Notes under the pieces: generated by a model
What the model was told of the DNA's origin: nothing
What the model saw: the letters and a program-made list of their open reading frames with translations, nothing else
The model's database searches: none
Shown: one piece after another, positions 10,030 to 19,886 of the stretch
How the letters are laid out: every line of letters starts with the position of its first letter
How positions within the stretch are numbered: the first letter of the stretch is position 1
Program-made: the position numbers and the translations under genes
Assembly (NCBI GenBank): GCA_013368445.1
Contig: JAACJO010000021.1
Location: 558,001-622,000 of the forward strand
Length of the DNA stretch: 64,000 bases
Origin: Leucocoprinus leucothites
Taxonomy: Eukaryota; Basidiomycota; Agaricomycetes; Agaricales; Agaricaceae
Direction of reading: 5' to 3'

Positions 10030-11290
10030 ATGGTGGTGTAAGGGGGTATTCTCCCTCATGGATGCAAGTAGTCCCACCATAATGGGGACATCCATTCGGG
10101 CTTCATCCTTGATAGTTTGGATGGGAGGAACAGACTGAGATCTTGAGATGACCATACTGTTGTCCTCGTGGTGCGGGTTTACAGCCTCATCACAGTGTAA
10201 AAGGAGGGTTGTAGGTTGGGCCAAGAGTGGTGGTGTTAACAGCTGTGGATGTTGGATTATGTTGTTTGGATCAAAGTCCAACAGCATTGGTGATGGGGGT
10301 GTGGTGATTGCTGGTTGGTACACTGGACTGTCTGGGCTGTACTCTGTTAGGTCTGGAGATGGACTGCAGAGCAAGAGCCTTGGCAGCATTGACTCTCTCA
10401 GTAATGGATAGTGCTGCCAGGGTGACTGGGGGTAAGTCCTGTCAAGCAACTCCTTTATAAGGATTTTGGGCACAATACTTGGCAAAATGGCCAGGGGCAA
10501 AAGTATCACACCAGGTGCAGTGATACCCTGGGCAAAGTGTCTTGATATGACCCATTCCATGACATATGTCGCAGGTTTGATCAAGACGTCTAGTCTGAGT
10601 CGTATCTTGATTGGGATTTCAAGGAGGTTTTTTAGTAGGCATTGGAGGGGGTGTACTCAGTAATATGGCATTGTGTGTAGCCACATTATCACGTTGCCAA
10701 GGTTTGACACTAGGAGAGGTAGTTTCTCCTTGGTCATTAGCTGAGGGGCACTCAGGATGTGGTGAATGTCTGTTTGGAGCTTGTTTATGGTTGAGTGTAG
10801 CAAAGTAATTTCCATCTGGGTTGGTGCGTTGGATGCATCTGATGATGTTCAGAGTATAGGGACCCTGAGGGATATGGCGTGCCAGGTCACCAATGTAGAA
10901 GTCCATTTCTTCCTGGAGACGCTTGTACTCACTTTGTGCAGAAGCAAGAGCATCAAGGCGATTCCTGATGTTGTAGACATATGAAGTAAGTCTAGGATTG
11001 CTGCCATAGGTAGACAGAAAGTCAATGACTGTTTGTTCTTGAAGAAATGTGTGTTGAAGGGTGGCATTCTCCAAATAGGGTGAAGAGTTTTCACTCTTAG
11101 TGTTTCCACCTGTACCATCTCTGGCAGGGGAAGGGGTGCCTTGTTCTTGCAATGGGGCAAGATCAGGACTTTCCTTGACTTTGTTCTCATTGTCAATGGT
11201 GTTGGAAGGTGTAAGAGGTAAGGGGGATTCACAAATAATAGTTCTGAAAACTGGGACTGGTGGTTGTTCACTGACTTCTGGAGTAGTCAT
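10030..11290 (-). pseudogene. Gyp1 ORF3 (copy 2), zinc-knuckle protein, interrupted
   Basis: Starts at ATG 11290 (MTTPEVSEQPPVPVF), 16 nt after the pol stop, as in copy 1. The first frame stays open to 10619, then breaks at a stop. The knuckle region still reads as CDICHGMGHIKTLC further on, and a second frame (10584 down) is open across a Pro/Asp-rich tail with SPDLTEYSPDSPVY. Both frames look coding in both copies, so a spliced or frameshifted product is possible. The LTR2 insertion cuts the far 3' end. Confidence 0.65.
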
Positions 11291-11305
11291 TGAAGCTGGG
11301 GAATG

Positions 11306-11782
11306 TTAGGAGAGATTGTATTGGGTTTTATACTCTTGAATTATTTCTTTTGAATTTTCAAGATTTTTCTCTGGTTCCCATGAGTCTTCAGTTGGTCCAT
11401 ATCCTTTCCAATGTATTAGGTATTCTATTTTTGTTCCAGAGCATAGTCTGCAAGTTCTATGATTTAGGACTGCTTTGACTTTGTATTGTTCTTCTCCAGA
11501 TACAAGAATAGGTGGTGGTTTAGGGTTGTATTTCCCATATATGTCAATCTCAGTTACTGGCATGAGAAGTGAGGCATGGAATTTGTTGTGAATTTTCCAC
11601 TTTGGTGGTAGTTTGAGTTTGTAGTTGACTGGAGAGATCTTTCTAATAATAGTAAAGGGGCCTTCTCTTCTTTGGTTGAGCTTCTTAGAAGCATAGGGCA
11701 AGGGGAGATTTTGGTTATCTAACCAAACTTGGTCTCCTACTTTGAATGGCATCCAAGGTTGGTTCTTTCGTTGAGCCATCAT
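11306..11782 (-). CDS. Gyp1 copy 2 integrase C-terminus with chromodomain
   Basis: A 158-codon open frame with FKVGDQVWLDNQNLPLPYA, GPFTIIRKISPVNYKLKLP, KIHNKFHASLLMPVTEID, and the chromodomain VKAVLNHRTC ... YLIHWKGYGPTEDSWEPEKN, ending YKTQYNLS. It is the 3' end of the pol polyprotein, not a free gene. A stop separates it from the integrase core just upstream. The Trp in EDSW confirms that the stop in copy 1 is a mutation. Confidence 0.78.
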   Translation of the reverse strand: MMAQRKNQPWMPFKVGDQVWLDNQNLPLPYASKKLNQRREGPFTIIRKISPVNYKLKLPPKWKIHNKFHASLLMPVTEIDIYGKYNPKPPPILVSGEEQYKVKAVLNHRTCRLCSGTKIEYLIHWKGYGPTEDSWEPEKNLENSKEIIQEYKTQYNLS

Positions 11783-12660
11783 TAGACATGTTTGTTCATG
11801 TGCCTCTAATGCTGCTTATTGAACTTGTTCTAAAAATAAAGACTTCTCATTGATAGAAGGTGTGTCTGTCTCTTTGTCTGAGATAAACACTTGTGGGTTG
11901 TATCCTAAGATTAATTCGTATGGTGAGTGTTTTCTTCCAGAATGGGGTTTCATATTGTGTATGAATTCGATCATTGGAAGTGCTCGTTTCCATATGGTTG
12001 GGTTTTGTAATGTGTAAACTGCTAAATAGAATTCAATTTCTTGGTTATATCTTTCAGTAGTACTGTCTGGCTGTGGGTGGTATGCTGTAGACAGGGCTGG
12101 TGTAATATTCAGTTTTTTGTATAGCTTTTGCATTGATTTAGCAGCAAATCATGGATCTCAATCTGAGATAATTTTGTTGGGTGTTCTGTATTTTGAGAAT
12201 ACTTTGTCTATAAGAATTTCAGCAATGCCATCAGCATTTACTGTCTTCTTTGTAGGAGTTAGAATTATCCCTTTCATAAATCCATGGTCCACTATGGACA
12301 ATATACAATCATAACCATCATCAGAAGGTAGATTGGTGATTAGATCCATGGATATTTGGGACAAGGGCCTTGTGGAAGAAGGTCCTTTGATTGGTTGCAT
12401 TGGTGGTTTAACCAGATGACGGTTTATTTTGTATTGTTGACAAATAGGGCATCCTTTGACATAGTTCTGAACATATGTGTTCATCCCAGGCCAGTAAACA
12501 AATTTAGATAGTTTACAGAACATTTTGGCTGTTCCTGGGTGTCCTGATATCTCATGATCATGTACACATTGTAGAAGACTTCTTTTTAGTTCAGTATCAT
12601 CAGGTATCATATGTCTTCCCTGATATTTATAGATACCATCATCTTTAGTAAATCTTTCAG
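11783..12660 (-). pseudogene. Gyp1 copy 2 integrase, zinc domain and core
   Basis: Open stretches 12610-12158 and 12133-11816 give the H2C2 finger (HDHEISGHPGTAKM ... CPICQQYK), the first catalytic Asp (ISMDLITNLP), the second Asp region (NKIISD then stop then a DPRFAAKS-like reading) and the Glu region (YHPQPDSTTERYNQEIE). One in-frame stop near 12155 sits right after the second catalytic block. The core is otherwise complete. Confidence 0.78.
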
Positions 12661-13430
12661 AAGGGGTGATTTTTGTTTGGTTATTTTTGATTAGTTATGT
12701 GATTTCGTCAGAAAGGAAATTAATGAATTTTTCTGATGGGATTGCAACTAGATCTTTGTTATCTTTTCCTGATAGAACTAAATCTGGTCGTCTGCTGAGT
12801 GCATCAGCAAGAGTATTTTTGTTTCTAGCCAAGTGCTTTATGGAGTAATGGAAGCATGTCATATACAGCATCCATCTAGCTTAGCCTCTATTTAACTATT
12901 GTGGTTCTTGCCATCTTGTAAGGTTCTTGTAATCAGACCATATGATGATAGGGTGTGCTGATCCTTTGAGATAATGTTGCCATTCCTTTAGTGCTCTAAT
13001 AATAGCAAGGAATTCTTGGTCTGACACATGATAGTTTCATTAAGCAGGGTTAAGGGTTTGTGAATAGTAGGCTACAGGGTGTTTATCTCCATTTGAATCT
13101 CTTTGGAGTAATACTGCACCAGTAGCAAATGCTGATGCATCACATTCAATTTCAAATGGTTTTGATTTGTCTACTATTTGTAGAACAGGTTGCTTAAGGA
13201 ATTGTTCCTTTAGCTTCTCAAAACTTTTCTGTGCTTCTGAGTTCCATTCAAATTTCGTAGTCTTTTGAAGTAGTGCATTCAGTGGTTGTGCGATAGCTGA
13301 GAAGTTATGAATGAATTTGCAATAGAAGTTGCAGAAACCAATAAACTGTCTGATGTTTCGGACAGATTTGGGTACAGGCCAATCCTGTATCCCTTTTAGT
13401 TTAATTGGATCCATCGAGTAATCCAAGGGT
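12661..13430 (-). pseudogene. Gyp1 copy 2 RT thumb and RNase H
   Basis: On the - strand, KGIQDWPVPKSVRNIRQFI and GFCNFYCKFIHNFS form the RT thumb. FEIECDASAFATGAVLLQRD and HPVAYYSQTLNPA form the start of RNase H. More RNase H follows with stops, e.g. near 13033 and 12880. The catalytic YLDD part of RT is absent, because a deletion joins gag sequence to the thumb near 13430. Confidence 0.75.
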
Positions 13431-14689
13431 GTAGTTGATTCTTTGGGTGTTGCTTGTGACACCATATGAGTCGAAGTAGAGTTTGACTTCTGCCATCCAT
13501 GGTCTATAATAGCTGGGGTTGCCATCAAACCTATTGGGCTTTGGGAACTTAAGTTGGAATCCTGGTTGTGCCATTGAATTTGGTGGGGGGTTCAGATTAG
13601 CATTTGGTGGTCCTCCTCCTCCTCCTCCTCCTCCTCCTGGTCCTCCTGGTGGATTACCTCCAGGACTTGGTGGTCCTCCTTGTGGTCTTGGTGGTGGTGG
13701 TGTTGGGCTTCTTCAATTTGAAGATCCTCCTGTATTGGTGATATTTGCCTTTGCTTTCCCTTTTGCTTGGGTGTTAGCAGGTACAGTGATGGTGGTACTG
13801 GCTGTAGCAATGTTGGGATTGGTTGTTGGTAAGGTACTGGTATGGGCAATACTGGTGGGGGAATTGGTAAAGCTAAAGGGGATAGGGTTTGTAATGGGAC
13901 TGAGGAGCCTTGGGTTATGTCCAAGGGCTGAGCTCAAGGTGTAAGAAGGGGGTCTATCAACTCTAGGCTTTTCTGGTGATTTAAGATTGAGCTTGTTGAT
14001 TGCCTTTGTGAGTACTTCTGCTTCCTTTTCAGTTTGATTTCCTTCAGATTCCTGTTGGCTTCTTCCTTCACTTTCTGTTCCTTCTTTGTCTTTGTTTTCA
14101 TCATCAGATTCAGATTCCTCTGAGCTTGGAGTGTTAACTCTGGGCTCTGAATTATTTTCTTGTGTGGTGTTTTCAGTTCTTGAGATGATGTCAAGGACTG
14201 GTTCTGGTTTGATGGTCCTGCTAGATTCTGCAGGGGTTTTGGGTAATGGAGTTTGTCATTCTCTAGCTTCTTTGTTGTACTGTTCTGGGATAACGTCTCA
14301 AAGCTCTCCAAATCCTGCTCCTTTTGCAAGTTGTTCTTTGACACCCCTGTGAAGTTGCTTGTGACCAAGTGCAGCAAATTCAGCTTCAAGATTTCCTTCA
14401 TATTCTTTCTTGATTTGGATATAGACAAGTTTCCCTTGGTATTCTTTGAGGTAGTAGAATCTCCCTGATCCTTTACTTCTGTAAAACCTTGTATTTCTGG
14501 TTTCACTGTAGTAGGTACTATAGGATTCTTCTGGGAATTCCTTTCTTGCAAGGACTTCGGCCTTTCTTGCAAATTCTGCTGGGTCCGTTGTGGACTATGT
14601 TTATGGGTGCCTATAGAGACACCTGGTATTGTCTTAAATGGTAGATTGTCCTGAAGACAATTATCACACTTGCAGTTTGATTCTGCCAT
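13431..14689 (-). pseudogene. Gyp1 copy 2 gag, frameshifted and 3'-deleted
   Basis: From ATG 14689 (MAESNCKCDNCLQ) the reading passes through more than one frame. The likely Gag frame includes KEYEGNLEAEFAALGHKQ, a Ser/Glu-rich stretch, a Pro/Gly run (13600-13700, built on TCC repeats) and PGFQLKFPKPNRFDGNPSYY followed by WMAEVKLYFDSYGV. These last motifs begin the capsid-like retrotransposon Gag domain. The domain is cut off and joined to RT at about 13430. Confidence 0.7.
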
Positions 14690-15133
14690 GATTGGAAATT
14701 AGTTTATAGTCACTTTGGACTCACTTTTATAGTCACTAGGACTGTGTATTTATAGTCTCTTAAGACTTTCAATAGATATACTGTCTTCCAAGTATTTACC
14801 CTCGGGTCTGGTAATCTTCAGAGATATGCCTATTCTTCTGGCAAATTTCTCCCTTCCAAGTATCTACCCTTGGGTCTGGTATCTTATTTGAGATTTAGGT
14901 ACAATGACCTTAGATCTCACAGGCCTCCAAATGTTTTAAAGAGCATGGGTAATCGCTCAGATCAATAAGAGTAATCCTCAACTATTCCACTAGTTGGCAA
15001 TGTGTGTCAACCCTCTCTTTGTTGTAATGCACAATAGATTTGGGACAGCTTGTGCTATAACTGCAATAACCCAAATCAACAGTATTTGTAATGTTGTTGG
15101 GTTACTGGGCAAAGTAATGGCTCTGTGCTAACA

Positions 15134-15153
15134 GAGAAGGATCATTTCTACTT
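15134..15153 (-). promoter_or_regulatory. Gyp1 primer-binding site, self-priming type
   Basis: This 20-nt segment lies 2 nt inside the 5' LTR. On the - strand it reads AAGTAGAAATGATCCTTCTC. It is complementary at 18 of 20 positions to the predicted start of the element RNA (LTR positions 15392-15373), about 25 nt after a TATA box at 15419-15411. No match to a tRNA 3' end (TGG...) is present at the LTR edge. This is the arrangement known from Tf1/sushi-type self-primed elements. Confidence 0.65.
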
Positions 15154-15155
15154 AA

Positions 15156-15820
15156 TGTTATAGTAATGCTGGCCCAGTCCTAAGCTGGCACAATAAGTAT
15201 TGAGTAGATCTTATCAAAGGGGACTCCTTCTCAGTAAGCAATAAAGTTGTTTACAAAGTCAGAGTTATAATACGACAATTATAGAGTTAAGACTTCAGTA
15301 ATTGAGATCTTAGGGCTTAAGTTCAATTCAACTTTGTTTAGATAAAGGCTCGTATTGAGTCTCCACCTAACCAAGTAGAAATGATGTTTCTCCTTGGTAG
15401 ATGTCAATGACTTATATATGATACAAGTCTGTATCTAATATTAACTAGAGTCAAGGGCTTCTAATGAAAGAAGAGAAGCGCATGGCTTCCTTAACTCTAA
15501 TTAAACTATATAAGACATGATCTGTCAAAGAAGCTTTAGAAGTTCTTCTAAAGAAGTTCTTCTTTGATCATATGATACGGTCATGAGACTAGTCCAAATA
15601 TAGCACAGCTATATTTAACAATCATATGTCATCAAAACATAAACAAAACCAAATATAATATAACATGTCATAACAATTTAAAGCAAATGAGTTAAAACAA
15701 ACTAAAGAAAATAATATCAAATAAAAGAGAAAACATAATTGTGATATTACTTAAGTAAAGCTAATATTGACTTTGTATTGTAAAGGAAACAAATGTTAGA
15801 TATAATCAATATACATAACA
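15156..15820 (-). repeat. Gyp1 copy 2 5' LTR
   Basis: A 665-bp LTR with TG...CA ends, complete at both borders. It contains CATATATAAG (TATA box, 15420-15411) and the RNA-start segment complementary to the primer site. It contains a short duplication (AAGTTCTTC near 15540-15560) not present in the other copies. Confidence 0.88.
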
Positions 15821-16200
15821 CTTTGCCAATACCTGCAACTCCTCCTCTTCATCATCATTATCATCATCATTTCAAACTATCTGCCATGATTGGGTGGCCC
15901 TCCTGGTTACTGGAGGAGCAGTATTCATTGTTGCACTGGTATTTGGTTGATTGGTTGATATTCCTGAAACAGCAGTCATCGCTGATTGCACATTTTCCCC
16001 CTGCTCAGTATTCTGACATTGGAGCTCTGCCATGAGCTCATCATTTGTCATTGTACTCAGATTGGGGGTTTTCTTTGAGGAGTGGGGAGCCATGGTGGTA
16101 GGAGGCAAGATGATCTTGATAAGAGATCAAGGATTAGTAAGTCCTCAAGGACTCAGTCCTAAAGGGGGAATACTGTCATGATCTGTTACTCTTGGTTTCT
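15821..16200 (-). pseudogene. Gag-like start of a further gypsy element, remnant
   Basis: On the - strand from about 16093, an open stretch reads MAPHSSKKTPNLSTMTNDEL and then MAELQCQNTEQGENVQSAM, ending at 15872. It resembles the start of Gag in basidiomycete gypsy elements. Just right of it, at 16163-16185, the + strand has AAAGGGGGAATAC followed by TGTCATGATC. That resembles a polypurine tract next to an LTR start, or on the - strand the end of an LTR. The two readings conflict in orientation; the remnant is too short to decide. Confidence 0.4.
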
Positions 16201-18311
16201 GCTGGATTGCTTATTGACAATCTGATGTTGGCAGAGCAAAAAGGGAGGGAGTTGACATGAACCACAAAAGTGAAGGACATGTTTAGCAAACTGTGGGAGA
16301 GATGTTGAACAAGGATGCAATGAAGGGAGTGAGTTTCCAGGGTATATTATCCCATAACACTGGGTTACCTTGCCTTGATTTTATCATATGCTCCAAGGAA
16401 GTGCAGAGTTGGCAAAAATGGTATATTACTTTCTCTTCAATTCCACCCAATCATCTTCTAACTCCCACTTTTCCAGATACCAACACTATGACACCTGTGA
16501 CCTTCAGCAGAACTCTGATGACCCTTCCAATACAATGACCTGATGTACAAATCCCTCACACCTTCCCACCCTCCTCAACCAAACCTATATCAACTAACAC
16601 ATCTCCTCCCCCTTGCCACCATGTTCAACTCAACTTAGAGCATAGTGGAAGCTGAACATCAATGAATATTCCCATATGGATATCAAGACCACATGCATGA
16701 CCTGACTAGAGGGATTAATGGCACAAAACACATGACAGTGCCATGTTTTGTGAGACTGGGAGAAGAGGGGATTTGGGCTGATGCTGGGGCCATGCAGACT
16801 TCTGCTCACAGTTTGGTGTGTTGTCTCTTCTTGGTTTAAGGTATCATTTAATGACTGTTGTGTAGACAATGTGGGTTTCAATACTGCCTAATGAGGGGAA
16901 GCATCTGTATATGAGTGAGCAAGTGATTCCTTCTTATGCTGTTGAATATGCAGCTGCTGGCATTACTGTCCTGGAAGGCAAAGCTTCATAGATTCCTGTG
17001 TTGTCATTCAGACTTGCAATGAGGGTCAGACTCCTCTCCACACTGATTGTGGTGATGATAAAGATGACAGGGACAGGTTGTTTGGTTTAGATGCACACTT
17101 TGAAGTTGAGTGGGTTACTAGCAAAGAGGGTGAAGAAGGGCTGGTGTTCAAAGGTAGATTTTTGGGTGTGAAAGGATCTGATGCCAAGTTGCCTACTGGA
17201 GTTGGGAAGGAGAGTGCCAAAGTTTGGTTTATGAAGATGTGAGCAATAAGATATGTATGCATGTATTGAGTAGGGATGTAGATGTGGATGGTGTATGCCC
17301 AGACAGGTCATACTTCATCAAGAATTGGCTAGTGTCCTGATACCTCTTCTTCCTGTCCTATCTCAATGAAAAATCCGCAATCTCATTGTCTTTGGTATTA
17401 TCATATCTGCATAGCAAGAACTACAACATGGCTTATCAAATAATCAAACTTCAGCAGGTCACTTCTGAAGTTGGTTCCTTCCTTCATCATTCATATTATG
17501 TGCACTAGAGGTTTCATCAATGCCTACACATGCTGATAGACTCACTCACCCATCACTACCAAGTTGCAATCACCATGTGCCCTCCTGTACTTTGGGGCTA
17601 ACCTATCATGATCTGCAATTGTGACCTCTCCAATTTGATCTCCAACTATTCTTTCAATTTCCAATTCCCACAATTTTTCAGAGTCTACCATTTCTATAAA
17701 TATTTCACAGTCTGTTTCTGCTCATCATTCTATCCTCCTTTCATTTGCACTCATATTTGTTTCTGCCATTCCATTTATGTTTGTCATTCTCCATCATGTC
17801 ACATCTGTTATTGTCTATTTACCTTTTGTTTATCTGTTTATTTGTTTATTGTTGCATTGTGAGTTTTGCAATATTTACATGTTATTTGTCCAATTTTGCA
17901 TTATCTTAAATATGTTGCTACTAGCTCATGTATTACCCATTTCTGAATATCAACTAAGATTCCACTCTGACTCTCTGTCTGTTATTCCTTCAGTGTTGAA
18001 TTCCAATTCACACTGCCTGTTATCTTCCTTGTAGACCAAATCAGTCAACACAATATTGGAAGGGCACAGCACATATGCTGAAGCTGATGACCAACCTCTC
18101 CATAACTTTTGCATGTTTAGTAAGTGCCAGTAATTTGCAAATCTTGACATAACCACTCTATCTCAATTTCCTTTGTTTCAGTGCACACACACAATCACTT
18201 GTGTCTACACATATACCATCTCTAGTGGTGTAATTTGGAGGATACATTCATGGGATTGGCATTAATTACTTATGCCAACAAAGGCCACAATCTCTATCAA
18301 ATGCTATCTTA
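16201..18311. other. Degenerate AT-rich sequence with one unrecognised open stretch
   Basis: Mostly stop-rich sequence consistent with old repeats. One + strand stretch (about 17055-17242) stays open for some 60 codons, with RLFGLDAHFEVEWVTSKEGE and LVFKGRFLGVKGSDAKLPTG and a stop after VWFMKM. The sequence before it (about 16935-16975, VEYAAAGITVLEGKAS) may belong to the same former gene. I do not recognise the family. Confidence 0.35.
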
Positions 18312-19886
18312 TCAACCAGTCTTTGACCTGCCCTGTTCCCTTATTTTTAGAATAATGCGACAGGCCAACACAGAATGAACAGTCTGGTGAAGGCTGTAAG
18401 TTGCCCAATGTCAATCACAAAATCATGAGTTGGTTTGGGTTGCACTGAACTTACATAGTAAGCAGAAGGAGATAATCATCCTGTGTTTTTGATATGATAT
18501 GGTCAGCCAAAATGCTTATAGTCATCGGAATAGACTTACTGGAAGACCTGCCATGATGATCACATTAAGCATAGCAAGACCTGGTTTTTGAAAGCTTTTA
18601 GTTACAAAAATCTACAAGCTGACTAAACACACCAAAAATCCAGATATAATACATAGACCCTTAAGAACACTGTTTAGCCAAAATTGGATTAGAGGTTGTA
18701 TCCTCACCATCACGGAAGAGGACTTGCAAGAGATGAGGGGTCTCCCCTATATGAACTATATTTTGTGTCTTAATGGACCAGTTCATGTGAGAAAGCAAAT
18801 TTAACAAACTACTCACAAGCGACCACCACCCTGGCAACTACAACAGCAAGCATCACTACATGGAACAAGGTCAACTAATGCCAATCATACAAATAGCCTG
18901 GTCCAAACAAGATGGACCTACCTCCACTGAACACCCAAGAAAGGACAAAAATTGACAAAATATACAACTTGGCATTTATCATGAAACAACCAACTAGTGG
19001 TGGTGCAAGTGGGGCAAGGTCTATGTGAATAAATCAGCCCAGGAGATGGGTGTGGGTATTTGTTTCACTCACACAGGTTGGACCTTAGATAAAGGGCTGT
19101 AAGAACAATAATGGCCATCCACATTGAACCAAATGCTCCGAACAGAAAATATGCTAATTTCCTTTGTTTTCCCCACATGACCCAGGTGCCTATGGCCGAG
19201 ATAACTGTACAGTCACAGAGCACAGTCAATGGTAGATGGGTAGCATGAAACATGAAAAACACCCACAACCAGAGGTGCAGATAGGAACCAGGAAAATCGC
19301 TTGTTGTTGCAATTCCAACATAAACCAGTGAAAATTTTCAACAGGCCAGTTATGCCACCATAAGGATATATACTCACATACTCCCACAACATACACTGTC
19401 TTACACGATACTTGATCAAGTCCTGCACCAAATTGATCTTTGAATCCCAATTTCATAAGCACTTTTACTATGAATTCAGGAGAAATGCACTCACGAATAA
19501 AAAAGGCTGGGATGGTAACGAAAGGTATATAACGGTTAATGAGGTAGAGCACCCTCATCATGTTCCATTGAGAGCCCCATATAAATGTGACTTCCAGGTC
19601 AAAATTCAAAAGCCAGTCATATACCTATACTTTGTGCTAAATGTCTGGAAGCCCTTCAATCTCAGCAGTATACCAATCACTGACCACGATTACAATCCCA
19701 GAAACTGATTTTACGCAATCAAACATTGGGTATGAACTGCTCGAAACAAGAGTAGGGGCTCACTGTTTAAGGACTTGTGAAAGACTCGATGAATTACATC
19801 CTTCTCATGAGCAAAGGATGAAGCCCACTTACATTTACTTGTTGATATCGTAGAGCAATCAACGGGAAAAGTCCAGTGGTGGACAT
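18312..19886 (-). CDS. DUF6533-like multi-pass membrane protein, many small exons
   Basis: A spliced - strand gene. Reading GT-AG introns of about 40-70 nt gives YDWLLNFDLEVTFIWGSQWN then RVLYLINRYIPFV (19610-19500), then WVMWGKQRKLAYFLFGAFGS (about 19180-19120), LYILSIFVLSWVFSG, LLQVLFRD, GLAMLNVIIMAGLP, DDYLLLLTILHQTVHSVLAC and RIILKIREQGRSKTG before a stop at 18314-18312. The order of hydrophobic segments, the YDWLL start and the HSVL...R end match the fungal DUF6533 family, whose role is unknown. Splice phases work for the last four exons; the middle exons are less certain. A possible start is ATG at 19886-19884, followed by a GTAAGT donor, but the phase to the next exon is unresolved. 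Confidence 0.65.

Larger units (their letters stand above)
8920..15820 (-). mobile_element. Ty3/gypsy element Gyp1, copy 2 (internally deleted)
   Basis: On the - strand the order is 5' LTR (15820-15156), primer-binding site (15153-15134), gag (about 14689-13440), RT tail and RNase H (13430-12660), integrase (12610-11816), chromodomain (11782-11306), ORF3 (11290-10030), polypurine tract, and a 3' LTR cut short at about 8920. Protease and most of RT are missing, so the copy cannot move by itself. A solo LTR2 (9490-10029) is inserted behind ORF3. The right flank is CTTTG at 15821; the left flank is lost with the LTR end. Confidence 0.88.

Noticed and set aside
13606..13640. TCC trinucleotide run as a regulatory or CRISPR-like repeat
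   Set aside because: A simple microsatellite inside gag; no spacers.
13519..13944. Pro/Gly-rich + strand frame of 141 codons
   Set aside because: It is the antisense of the gag Pro/Gly run, which comes from a TCC/GGA repeat.
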